Origin: Owenia fusiformis
Lineage: Eukaryota > Annelida > Polychaeta > Sabellida > Oweniidae
Direction of reading: 5' to 3'
Assembly: GCA_903813345.2 (NCBI GenBank)
Contig: CAIIXF020000002.1
Coordinates: 23,948,455-24,012,454, forward strand
DNA: 64,000 nucleotides
Shown here: positions 11,530 to 21,984 of the stretch, one piece after another
Position numbering within the stretch: the first letter of the stretch is position 1
Layout of the letters: each line of letters starts with the position of its first letter
Program-made: the position numbers and the translations under genes
Notes under the pieces: generated by a model
Told to the model about the DNA's origin: nothing
The model's input: only the letters and a program-made list of their open reading frames with translations
The model's database searches: none

Positions 11530-12640
11530 ATTGTGTCCGACTTTTTGTGGATGGTGTTTGGCAGTTGATTTTTGGCTTTCGGTATGCCTGCTGATCCACT
11601 ATAAAAGAGTAAGACTTTGTACAATATATTTAGAATTTTTTACTTCTCACTATCAGTCAGATGTTAAACACAGTGGTTTGTTTGCAGAAAGCAACAGACA
11701 ATTTTTCTGCTTTTTATTTCACCACCACGAGTGTTGATATATTGATAGTCTCCAACTTTTTTGTGGATGGTGTTTGGCAGTCGGCATCTGTAACAAATGG
11801 CAGGTAGTGACATTTTGCATGTTAATGCCTTGTTTACTACCTTTTGTTTTTAGAAATGTTGCGGCTGTTTCAATGTTAAAATGAGAATTTCCAATAATTT
11901 TGTCTTCATTTGTTTGCCTTTTGTTTAACATTCTGATGGATCACCTGTAAAGATTGTTATTGAGTTATTGTTGATTTGTATCATCACACTACTATACCTA
12001 ACACCTAGAAATGCATAAGATACTCTGTCTAATTGTATCGTTTAGTATATTTTGAAAGTACCTTATTAACATCTAACGTCATCCGATAAACCATTAATAA
12101 GGAACAGACAAATAAAAACAAATACATAATCATTACTAATTAGCCAAAATGGGTTGCTCATGAACACCAAATGCAAGGTATAGTAGAGTGATCATGTATG
12201 TACTGTGCTTACATTGGGTCTGAGACAAAGGACTCAGCTTGGTTTGGAGAACGAAGTTCATCAGTCTACTGCACGTTACGCCAAGCCTGCTTTGGACAAT
12301 TTTGATATTTTTACATATTGTATATTTAAATGTTCTCTTTTGAATATTCATAATTTAATTTGGGTGTTATTTCTATATTTTTCATAAAATAATTATCAGC
12401 CTAGTAGACTTCTCCGAACCGAGACTTGTCTTTTTTATAGAAAGATGGCGTTGTTATTTCTATGTCTTGCGGTAGTTCCTTATTTTGTGAAAATAAATGA
12501 ATTGAAATTATAAAGCAGTTTCTATGGCACTACCAGATATTGTTATGGTCTCCATCTTTTTACAGCTTTCTGTGGTCGGTAATCAACGGTTGGCGTTTGG
12601 CGTCTGAAACATACGGTATAGCAGGTGAGGTGATGATATT
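11530..12640 (+). repeat. Three partial copies of a ~100-bp dispersed repeat
   Basis: The phrase TTTTTGTGGATGGTGTTTGG occurs near 11540 and 11760, and a diverged form occurs near 12545-12640 (GGTCTCCATC .. TTGGCGTTTGGCG). The reverse orientation is found at 48090-48175, 51775-51875 and 59308-59415, where ACCATTTGTTACAG and CCAACTGCCAAACA mark it. A polyadenylation-like AATAAA for the zinc-finger transcript lies at about 12110. Confidence 0.65.
12227..12433. mobile_element. MITE of the AAAGGAC..GTCCTTT family, copy 1
   Basis: The left end AAAGGACTCAGCTTGGTTTG and the right end ACCGAGACTTGTCTTTT are inverted repeats. The internal TTGGAGAACGAAGTTCATCAG also occurs in the complete element at 31213-31618. 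Confidence 0.65.
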
Positions 12641-12956
12641 TTGAATTGCTTTGGTTAGTACCTTGTGCATAACTAATGTAAAGGAATAGACGACTTGTCA
12701 CAGTCGCCATACACCATTAAAATAGATAATGAATCAGATAATGAATAAACTTGTTGCTTGTTGAAGTATTATTGAATTGTTTAGTATGTTGTTTTGTTGA
12801 TCCACTGTTGTGGAATGCTGTGAGTTCAATTACCTAATATGGGTATGTTTGTGTAATAAAGTTCATAAAATATGAAACCTCAAAATCTAGGATTTTCTGT
12901 TATCTTAACAGACCCTCATAATCTCATGTATTGAAAAAAACGTTAAGTATACAAGG

Positions 12957-13095
12957 AAGCAAGGCGGGGTTCATTTTTTTAAAAATCTAGGGGTTCACAT
13001 TTGCCAACCTAGGCCTAAAATCCTCAAAATGATGAAAACCTGTATGATTTTGAAAGACTTTTTGGCCAGGGGATGTGTTAATCGCTCGAAAGAAA
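12957..13095. repeat. Decayed CAGGCCCGTAGCC-family MITE
   Basis: GGGGTTCA, TTCACATTTGCC, AAAATGATGAAAACCTG and TTTTTGGCCAGGGG appear in the order of the intact copies; the outer ends are lost. Confidence 0.6.
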
Positions 13096-16000
13096 CTGAT
13101 AAAAAGCTGTGATCTATCACGATCGAATATGTTCAGCTGTTTGGATATCACACAATGGATTAGCATTTCTCTTTATACAGGCGTTGACATTGATCTTGAT
13201 ACGAAATACAAGTCTCGTTAACTTCGATATGACAGGAGTGATAAGTTATCAATTAGCCTATTGTTGGATTGTTAAATCGTGTTGTAGGCTGAATTTATCC
13301 GATTTGTCATTTACTTCTCAATTTCACTCCCAAATCTTATGGCAAAACGACAGGAGAGAAATAAAAATTATTATCCAATAGGTGTCTTGGGTCTTGGCGT
13401 GACAGTTTGGTGTTCTTCATCTGTACATAGATAACAATTTAGACCGAACAGTTAAGGGATACTTTAGAAAAAGCTTCAGATTTATTGGCCCACCTTGTAC
13501 TTATCTACATTGTATTTCGTGTTTATAATATAATCTGTTGCATGTAGGCTTATTGCGGTTCTGGAATTTTTCCATTATGCAACCGCTTTAAAAGTCTTTG
13601 GTAAATAAATATTAGTACATGTATAAATTAATTCCTTGAATAAAGATCCCTTCATGCAGTAATTGATATACAAAGCAAAATTGTTTTCTTTGAGCATATA
13701 CTTCTCCTGTTATACACGTATAAGCAAAATCAATTTCTACAGATCGTTAGCATTTACGTCAGTAAAATCAGTAGAATTATATCAGACCAGATTTGCATAT
13801 CTAAATAAGCATTGTCATCAGTACAGTAAAACCTGTCTAATCTGAACGCCATTGGACCAGCTAAAAGCGTTCGAATTAGAAGGTGTTCACATTTCGTTTT
13901 TGCATTCGCGAGATTTTGAATCTTGAGGAAATGTGAACACATTCTCTGTAACTATTATAATTCTATTGAGTTGCCACATAGCTCCATAGCATTCCAACAG
14001 TTTTAAAATCTGATTTAAATGATTTTATATGTCATGGTAGAAACCGTAGAAAGACACATTATGATTGAGGCATTTGATTTTCAAAGGTTTGGATATCATA
14101 ATACTGTTTGAAACGAAACGGAGAAAATGTTTGAGTATTCTATAAGTGTTCATGCTAGTGTTCATATTAGATATGTTAATTTTTCAAGTTCACTGTTAAA
14201 TTTTGAGATGGTAATGTTTCATAGTCTTGTATATACGTAAATGGAAAGTATATCTTAGTAAGAATATACACAATTGTTACAATAAGAGTATTTTCGGATA
14301 TCAGAATTTACAAGTAAGCATAAACATGACGTTGCGTTTTTAACCAATTGAAACATCAACGCCTTTGACTATTGCAGAGTCATTTTAGATTAAGATGTAT
14401 GAATAAAAAGTATATTCCGGAGAGCTATTTTATTTTAAATCTGCTGCCAATTTCGTAACACGTTACAATGAATCAAGGAGTGACAATCAGATTGACTTGA
14501 ATTAGACTATAGATTTATTGCGCTTTAAGCAATATCCGTTGCCATAACAATTGAATGGGGGATTTGAAACATTTTTGTAACATTTTGTTAAGTGAAGCGC
14601 AAATGATTTATGACTCAAGAAGCTATGGTCAATTTACCATTACCTGCCCACATGCATACAGTAAAATAATATCAGTCATTCCATTCAAACCTTACCCTGT
14701 GCGAAGAGTTGGCTCTCTTTTAACAAGTGAAAATGCATTCATGTAATACATTCATGTTAAAAGGATATTTGTTTAAATGTATTTTTGCAATAATAACATG
14801 TTTAAGATGCGTTGCCAAAGTATTAACTTAACAATTTCGAATATATTTACACAAGTTATGTGGTTGATGAGCAAGTGATTATCTTCAGTATCCAATTTTT
14901 ATTTTTTATCTATCATTATTGAAATATTCTATTACAGTATAATGTTACTGGTATACTACAATAAATTGTTACAAATACCAGCGACCGATGTCGGCTTACG
15001 GCATCTCCTTTTATTAACGGACAAGCGCTCTCTGATTGAAAACGCCATGATTGGGCTGATTACTATGATCATGAATATTCTTGAACCGTTTCGGTAACCA
15101 GCGTAATCGAGTGGATCACCAGTGATGATTGGACTAATTACTATGATCATGAATATTCTTGCAAAATAAGTCATTTGGGATCTTTATAACGACTCTGCGA
15201 TACAAGATAGTTTAATGATTTTTGATCAATTTTCTTGGAGATAGTGATTTATACAGCTAATCGTTTGACAATCAGACGCAGGGGCGGATCTGGGAACCAA
15301 CAAGGGAGGGGGGCAAATTTCAGGTCATAGAAAAAAACTTCTACGCTTGCGCGGAAAAAAATCTTGGGCCCCTAAAACGCAAAAGTGGGCCCAAATATTG
15401 AAATTTTGAGGCCCATTTACTTCAAAATTTGGCCTGAAATTAAAAAATAAGGCCTTAAAAGGCCAAGTAATGACCAAAGAGGCCCACTTTTTGGGGACTT
15501 AAAGCCTTTTTTGGCCCGGACCATCATTTCTTTCACACAGGTCAATCCTCTTGTTTATCAAACTATATTTGATGATATCTGACGTGCAAGATCACGTGGA
15601 CATTTAAAAAATCTTATAAAATATGGCGTAGTAATGAAAAATGTTGAATCAAAAATCTTGGATGTGAATATTTTGCCAACATGAGATATCACGACAGCCT
15701 ATCAATTTCTTAAAGCTTGAAAAACCTTTGATAAGAATGGGATTTAATAATTTGACGCTAAATAAAGTAGCCGTGTTTTGACATTAAACAATGACCTCCA
15801 ATTATCAGCCATACTTATTCAACATTTCCTCTCTCTAATCCATGTAAATCGCCAAATTTATTTATACATTTCAAGAGTGCTACCTGAATCCTTAATTAAG
15901 TCTTACTTACATTAATTGAATTCAATTAATTTCTCCTCTAATTTGAATAAAACAAAAGTAGATCTTGATTATTCATCTCTAGGTCGATCAATGTGTGCTG

Positions 16001-17270
16001 TCAAAGAGACGCATCGGCAAATACCTTACAAATCAATTATATCATTGTATTCAGTCATTAGTGTTGATATACAAAGATGGATTAACCTATTGAAGAATAT
16101 CCCGCACGTAAGCAAAGGATCAGAGGCCAGCAGTATAATTCTTAAATATTTGTCGAGGATTTTTTATAATGAGGAACAGTATAAATTCATATTGTCTATT
16201 GCACCTGGGAATCCGTACCACCTTTATTTTGTAATTAGTACTGTCGAGTATATGTGAACGATATTGTTTGATTGACGGACATTCAAGCGATCCCGAGGGT
16301 CAGTCTCACAAGACTAATTACATCAAGTATTGGTTATTAATTAAGAACAATCGAACGTAAGGTAACTCATTAGACTTGGGTGAATGCCCATTGGTGAAGG
16401 ATTATTGAATCAACGAACTCTGACATTTGGACGTAAAAATACTAACGTGTGTCATATTTATGGCTACTTTTAGGTTCACATTGCGGCTATTAAAGTAATT
16501 TTAATTGTTACTTTCAGATTTTTATCAAGTATGCTGATTTCCTCCTGTGAAACGTTTTGTGTATTTTTACCGTATTGGATTTATTAAGACGTTGCGAAGC
16601 GACCGGTATTGCAGTTCTGAATCTTAATTACGCCCGAGTGTTTGTCGTTAGCACCCAGAAAAGGGCTGAATGGGCCAAACAACAATTGGAAATAATTTCA
16701 TCTGAATTGCAAATGGAGGTATGAGGGTCCACTAGATTATTGAATTCTAGAAGCAAAAGGATATACATGCATATAGCATTAGTAGAGTGTCACTAGTTAT
16801 AAAAAGTAATTTATAGGGAACACAATGGACAAATATTTCATTTAAACTTGTAAATATGAAAAGTAGAGAAAAATAAGAATTCAATACCTTAATACTGTGT
16901 CGTCTGCAATAAGAAGGGTTAATGACATCATTTGAACCATATAAACAAATGATCGATTGATAAAAGTACAAATTTGGATGAACAAAATGTAAATGTAAAA
17001 AAGAATGGAATTTGCAACTTCTGGCAAAGTAATGAATTGGAAAAATCAAAATCCAAGGAAAATGTGAATTTAATTAATTTTAGCCGGGAATATAATTAGT
17101 AGGACTTACCGATTGTTTTTTCGCGTTGGAAAAAATAGCCGCTGATATATCAATAGATTCAGTCGAGACTTTAGAGAAGAAGATAACTTGACCTTGTTCG
17201 GGCGCTGATAAACTTTTTTTAGAAAGGAAGGTTCGTAGGTGATCGTTCTGTATCGAAGCATTGTATCGGG
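13096..17270. other. Intergenic DNA between the zinc-finger and GPCR genes
   Basis: No exon was recognised. It contains a short hairpin at 13882-13942 (GTGTTCACATTTC arms) preceded by a TAAAACCTGTCTAATC motif like that of the element at 61356-61536. A repeat-like patch at 15285-15530 opens with AGGGGCGGATCTGGG and has many GGCCC words. The 15048-15165 repeat is listed separately. A 113-codon open frame at 15916-16257 has no recognisable domain. Confidence 0.5.
15048..15165. repeat. Direct repeats flanking a solo inverted-repeat end
   Basis: A 36-bp unit beginning TGATTGG and containing TACTATGATCATGAATATTC appears at 15048 and again near 15125. Between them is GGTAACCAGCGTAATCGAG followed by TGGATCACCAGTG, the terminal repeat of the foldback element at 21318-21802. 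It looks like the scar of a related insertion. Confidence 0.6.
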
Positions 17271-17690
17271 ACTAATGGGTGATCTTTGACGGGAAATAAA
17301 CTGCAAAAAGTAAAACCAAACAACAGGATGGCGCTAATAGATGATCTTTGACGAGAAATAAATAGGAACATAAAAACAAACAACAGAATGGCGACAATGT
17401 GTGATCTTTTAAGATAAATAAACAGTAAAATAAAACCAAAAAACAGCATGGCGCTAATGGGTGATCTTTGACGAGAAATAAATTGCATAATAAAACCAAA
17501 CAACAGAATGGCGCTAGTGGGTGATGTTTGACGAGAAATAAACAGGAAAATAAAAACAAACAACAATATGGCGCCAATGGGTGATCTTTGACGAGAAATA
17601 AACTGCATGATAAAACCAAACAACAGAATGGCGCTAATTGGTGATCTTTGACGAGAAATAAACTGCAAAATAAGGCAAAACAACAAAATG
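17266..17690 (+). repeat. 60-bp tandem repeat ending at the GPCR 1 start codon
   Basis: About seven units of exactly 60 bp, each with AACAACAGAATGGCGC and GGTGATCTTTGACGAG. The ATG of each unit is at 17328, 17388, 17448, 17508, 17568 and 17628. The next ATG in register, 17688, is the GPCR start codon. Since 60 is a multiple of three, the array is also open on the minus strand (20-residue repeats); I regard that as a by-product. GPCR 2 has a similar pre-ATG sequence only once, so the array grew from the 5' leader of GPCR 1. Confidence 0.95.
17328..17687 (+). promoter_or_regulatory. Six tandem upstream ORFs in the GPCR 1 leader
   Basis: Each 60-bp unit reads ATG GCG .. and closes at TGA after seven codons. 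The peptides are MALIDDL, MALMGDL, MALVGDV, MAPMGDL and MALIGDL; the unit at 17388 is altered and stops after nine codons. If transcribed as 5' UTR they would be scanned before the receptor ATG and could lower its translation. Transcription across the array is inferred, not shown. Confidence 0.5.
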
Positions 17691-18674
17691 GCGCGAAACT
17701 CTTCAGAGGATGTAATAATGCATATGGAGCCAGATATTCCTGTATCGATAGTGCTGACATTGACATCCATAGTTACAATACTGGCTAATATTTACATCAT
17801 AATCGTCATCGTGAAAACAAAATCCCTACATACACCGGCTGGGAACATGATGATATCATTGGCATGTTCGGACTTTATGGTAGGATGGAGCCATAATGTC
17901 CCGTTGTGGTATTCTGACGCTAATGGTGTCATGGGACACAAGTGGTTCGTTTGCCAGTTCCCGTCCGTATTCGTCTGTGGGTGCTGCGTTACTTCAATTT
18001 ATACGCTCGGGCTACTAAGTGTGGATAAATACATTGCAATTACCCGTCCTCTAAGATACAATGATTTTGTGACCATACCAAGATCTGTGATTCTTATCAT
18101 CGGAGTGTGGGTGTTCAGTATCACCATCTGGATCCCACCATTATTTGACCTTCCCGGTAGTGGAGACTATTATTTCGAAGAGGCGGCGAGGGTGTGTTAT
18201 TTTGACTCGACCACATCGCCATATTATACATTATTAGTTGTTGGAGGTGTATTTGGACTTGTTTCCATGGTGATTGGGTTCTGTTATTTCAAGATTCTTA
18301 AGATTAGTTTGGCTCAATCAAAAAAGATGGCAGAAACAATCACTTCTGATAGCAATGGCCCAAAAATATCCAAAACAAACAAAAAGGCAATACGAACACT
18401 ACTGATCATCGTTTCAGCATTTTACATAGCCTGGACGCCATATTGTACAGAATGGGTGATCCGGGGATTTGTTGGCGCATACTTCACTCCAGATTGGTTT
18501 CTCGTGGCTACATCCACACTCGCTGTATCAAACTCGTATTTTAATGCGTTCATATACACACTTACAAATAGGAGGTTTCGACATTCAGCTATCACAATAT
18601 TTATGCCGTATTGGGGTAGAAATAGGGTGTCACCTAATACCATGGTAACCGATCTAACAACACATGACACATAA
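17688..18674 (+). CDS. Orphan rhodopsin-like (class A) GPCR, copy 1
   Basis: Intronless gene for a 328-residue seven-helix plasma-membrane receptor. Visible landmarks: N-glycosylation site NSS (4-6), helix 1 with ILAN (31-34), helix 2 LACSD with Asp62 (2.50), conserved Cys89 and Cys170 for the helix 3-ECL2 disulphide, Trp141 (4.50), AWTP in helix 6 (248-251) and NAFIY in helix 7 (286-290) in place of NPxxY. The DRY motif is DKY (113-115). ICL3 is short and Lys/Ser rich. The overall pattern (IAITRPLRY, FYIAWTPY, LAVSNSYFNAFIY) looks closest to the GPR21/GPR52-type orphan group, but this is a by-eye judgement; an amine-like receptor is possible. The start is the ATG of the last 60-bp leader repeat, and the equivalent position is used in copy 2. 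An AATAAA lies at 18919-18924. Confidence 0.9.
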   Translation: MARNSSEDVIMHMEPDIPVSIVLTLTSIVTILANIYIIIVIVKTKSLHTPAGNMMISLACSDFMVGWSHNVPLWYSDANGVMGHKWFVCQFPSVFVCGCCVTSIYTLGLLSVDKYIAITRPLRYNDFVTIPRSVILIIGVWVFSITIWIPPLFDLPGSGDYYFEEAARVCYFDSTTSPYYTLLVVGGVFGLVSMVIGFCYFKILKISLAQSKKMAETITSDSNGPKISKTNKKAIRTLLIIVSAFYIAWTPYCTEWVIRGFVGAYFTPDWFLVATSTLAVSNSYFNAFIYTLTNRRFRHSAITIFMPYWGRNRVSPNTMVTDLTTHDT

Positions 18675-20135
18675 ACAGACAAAATCAAAATATGAGTGCG
18701 TCGAGAAATGGTCACTGCTGGAGTACTAAACACTTTTAACTTTGCATTTAATACTATAATCATTATAGCTTCACCGTCCCTGTTTTCCTGACATTATATT
18801 TTAACATCATTGCACTTTACAAAACTGTTGATATATGGCACTTTTCTCCTTCTTTTTTAAACAAGTGTTGTTGCTTTAGTCGAGCATTTGTGCAATATAA
18901 ATATTTTCTGATAAATTGAATAAATCCATTGTCCCTTATTGTAAATCATCTATAATACCATATTTGGATAACTTTGACTTGCTTTGGCGGTTTCATGATC
19001 ACTATCATGACTATGGCAGTTATAGAAAAGTAACAATGTCTTTATACCCAATACACCTCAGTGCCTTTATATACCAACAATGACATTTTAACACTTCGGT
19101 GTTTTGAACAAAATGTTGGTTTTAATAGTGAATATGAACTAAGATGTCATAAATTCAATATAAATATTATGAGAGGATTTATGTTTATTCTTATTACATT
19201 AGCCTTGCCCATGTCGGTCACTTTTACTTATCTTGATTTCTATTATGTAACAATTCATATTATATTGGGATTTATCTATTTATTCCAGTATAATAAACCT
19301 CTAAATCAAGTTGTCCATTCTGAAAAAGATAAATAGCCTCAACATATTGTGTTATTACAATAAAATTGGGGTTGATGCAACCATGACTACATGTACATGT
19401 TATTTCTCCACATAGGTCTCTAATACAAATAACTGTTTATCAACATTGTTTGTTTAATTGAAAGTATTGACAGCTCATAAATAAATGATTATACAATAGA
19501 TGTAAATTGTATTTTGGTATCACTTATCAATATATAGAGTATAGAAAGGCTCTATTGGCAAACAGAAGCATCTTTTAGTAACAATGTGGAGATTAACCTA
19601 CACGTTTTTGAAAGAACTTGCGTGTAAACGCAGTATGTTTGATATTATAACAAGGGAATACTGTCCCCCTCTCAATTATTTTTCTAGCGACCTAAAACTC
19701 AACATATTTTCTTTAAAACAATCGAGTTGAGTGTAATGATATCAGGAGTGTAATGATGTAGTGAGTGTAATGTACTCACTACATACCCAAAGAACCATAA
19801 TTTACACATTAAAAATTTAGAAATGAGAAGCTTGTCATCCCTAATAACAAAACTCATTCTGACCTGGCGTGGTATACTTAAACTAGAATTTGCTAAAATA
19901 TCATGTCCTGGATTCTACAACATGTAGTCCCTACTAAACAACGAGTTCATCTTTGCAGTAATTCACAGATGTGTTACCGCTTGCGAAAGGGCTCAATATC
20001 ACTGAACGATTTGCTATCTATAGTATAGTGCTCCATACAAAGCAGCCCAGTTACAAGCTTGAGAAATACCAAGCAAAGCCTTTTGTTTGAATCTTAATTT
20101 CATTTCTCAATTAATATATCTCACAATTTTAAGAA

Positions 20136-20336
20136 ATAGATGATACAAGGGGGGGGGGCACTTTTGAAAAATTCCAGGGGGGTTCACGTGAAAATGTCGG
20201 TCCAAAAATGGCCAGAATCACTTAAAAAGTGCTCAGAATGGTGAAAAACTGCACGATTTTGAAAGCATTTTTGGCCAGGGGTGGGGGTCGCTCGAACCCA
20301 TCGAACCCCCCCCCCCCCTTTGGCTATGGGCCTGTA
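20136..20336. mobile_element. CAGGCCCGTAGCC-family MITE inside segment A
   Basis: Contains CCAGGGGGGTTCACGTG, CCAAAAATGGCCAGAATCAC, TTTTTGGCCAGGGG and ends CTATGGGCCTG, as in the copies at 49464 and 51504. The equivalent place in segment B (46980-47400) lacks it, so it entered after the duplication. Confidence 0.75.
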
Positions 20337-20530
20337 CATATTTCCTATTGCAACATACAAAAAGGCTTTGATAAATGATCCAGTTGCTAAACTTATGCGA
20401 GGGAGTGTACAGATTCAAACTCATTCATTATTTTCATGATACCATTTGCATTCGTTCGACTTCACTTCTAAAAAAGAGAGCTTCGTTAGTTTATAACTAG
20501 ACTCTGCGCGCAGGGTATTTTCATGATAAT

Positions 20531-20960
20531 TTAGCAAGTCCTAGCTGCCAATTTATTGACACTTGACTGCATGAAATAATCAATCAAATTATCAACCAAG
20601 GAGTTCAATTCTGATGGTACAACTACTCGGCTGAAATAAGAAATCGTTAAACGTTTGTTTCCATAATTTTTTCAATATTAAATGTTATTTCTCTGGCGAT
20701 TTGGATAGTTTACTTTAAAAATCTCTGTAGATCATTTTTCTAAGAATCCGGCCATGAATCATTTATTTCTCAGAACTCAAATAATTTGTTACAGTATTAA
20801 GAGAAAAGATAAACGAATATAAAACCAAATATAGAAGCAATTAACAAATTGAATAGCTCTTTATAATACTTTATTTTTGGTTCTGTACCACTCGTTCGGA
20901 TTGAAGGGAAAGGCGAAGCAGCTGATCATTCTTATGTGTTTTGGATATTCATTTGAAAGC
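20531..20960 (-). pseudogene. PGM2 3'-end fragment (last two exons)
   Basis: Bases 20531-20630 on the minus strand are a 100-bp copy of the PGM2 last exon. The same phase, the acceptor (TTATTTCAG) and the TAA stop are all kept; the reading [11 protein letters not shown] matches the real exon at 47478-47577. Upstream, about 20850-20960 keeps [12 protein letters not shown] of the penultimate exon, but a net 7-base insertion before it breaks frame and its donor is gone. The rest of PGM2 is absent. The fragment is non-functional as a mutase; whether the intact last exon is ever used is unknown. Confidence 0.85.
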
Positions 20961-21317
20961 ATATCTGATTAACTTTGGTAATATAATGTTTCTTTATTCC
21001 GTCTTTGACTCAAGAAAATTGAATCATAGCAAAATTCTCTAGTAGTTAAGCTTCGTATGGATTTTGACTTGATTATGATCTATGTTCTAGTGTTTCGTGA
21101 ACAATGATGGTGGTGCCAAGTGGTAAGAAATATTTTATTTTTTCTAAAGTAGGGATGTACGGTTGACTTAAAAACAATTATTTAAAAATAACATTTCGTT
21201 GTCAAAACATCGTGTCAACTAATGCAATTTGTTAAAACCATACTACTTGTTTAATTTAATTTTGTTCAATAATATAGTGTCATATGTCGGGAACAAGCAC
21301 ATTTAATACCCAACACA
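20961..21317. other. Short intergenic stretch
   Basis: AT-rich sequence between the PGM2 fragment and the next foldback element; nothing recognisable. Confidence 0.4.
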
Positions 21318-21802
21318 CTGGTGATCCACTCGATTACGCTGGTTACCAAAACGAACCGTTTTGGTAACAAAATGTCGGAACATCCGGAAGGTACGATTTT
21401 TCTCGTTTACTTATTTTACACCTTGTAGGCAGAATTCCCCCGATATTTTTTAACACAAACGTGTATCAGTATCATATTATGTTTAAGAAATTGTACATAT
21501 TTGCGAACAAATAGTTCAGAAGACAACAGAATCGTCGATTTACTTCCTCACTTAAGTTACATAAACGGTTTGGGTTAAAAGTGCAGATCTTAACTGTTTT
21601 TCGAAAAACCGTTTATGTAACTTAAGTGAGGAAGTAAATCGACGATTCTGTTGTCCTCTGAGCTATTTTTTCGCAAACATGTACATTTTCTAAAACATAT
21701 GATACTGATGCACGTTGTGACAAAAAACGTCGTGGGGATTCTGCCTACAACGCGTGAAATAAGGAAAAAAGAAAAATCGTAATCGAGTGGATCACCAGTG
21801 CA
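21318..21802. mobile_element. Foldback element between the two GPCR genes
   Basis: The ends CACTGGTGATCCACTCGATT and its complement bracket long mirrored arms that meet near 21590. The left arm carries about 50 extra bases (GGTTACCAAAACGAACCG..) absent from the right arm. No transposase. Confidence 0.8.
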
Positions 21803-21984
21803 ACAGCGCCCCCTATAATTCACACCTCACCTCATATTTTTTATTCACTATAGTGTCCATTAAATACTTTGGGCATGGTTTCACTACATCTATATTTCGT
21901 ACAGATAATATATATATTGCATTATTTTATATGAGGAGACATGTAATGGTTGATCCGGTTGAGACATAAAGTTACAACAATATA

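Larger units (their letters stand above)
18760..20960. repeat. Paralogous segment A (duplicate of 45960-48000)
   Basis: Colinear, same-orientation similarity to 45960-48000. Matched anchors include CTGTTGATATATGGCA (18822 versus 46028), TTGTAAATCATCTATAAT (18940 versus 46660), GTTGCTAAACTTATG (20381 versus 47417) and the PGM2 3' exons. It is interrupted by the MITE at 20136-20335. The duplication therefore carried PGM2 3' flanking DNA next to GPCR 1, or vice versa. Confidence 0.8.

Noticed and set aside
15916-16257. 113-codon open frame (+)
   Set aside because: No domain, AT-rich codons, no relation to nearby genes; compatible with chance in this composition.
17100-17690. 60-bp repeat array considered as a CRISPR-like array
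   Set aside because: Units are contiguous without variable spacers, in a eukaryotic context.
17219-17770. Minus-strand frames of 164-183 codons with 20-residue hydrophobic repeats (FISRQRSPISAILLFGF type)
   Set aside because: They arise because the 60-bp repeat is a multiple of three and happens to lack stops in two minus frames. They overlap the GPCR start and have no splice or promoter support.
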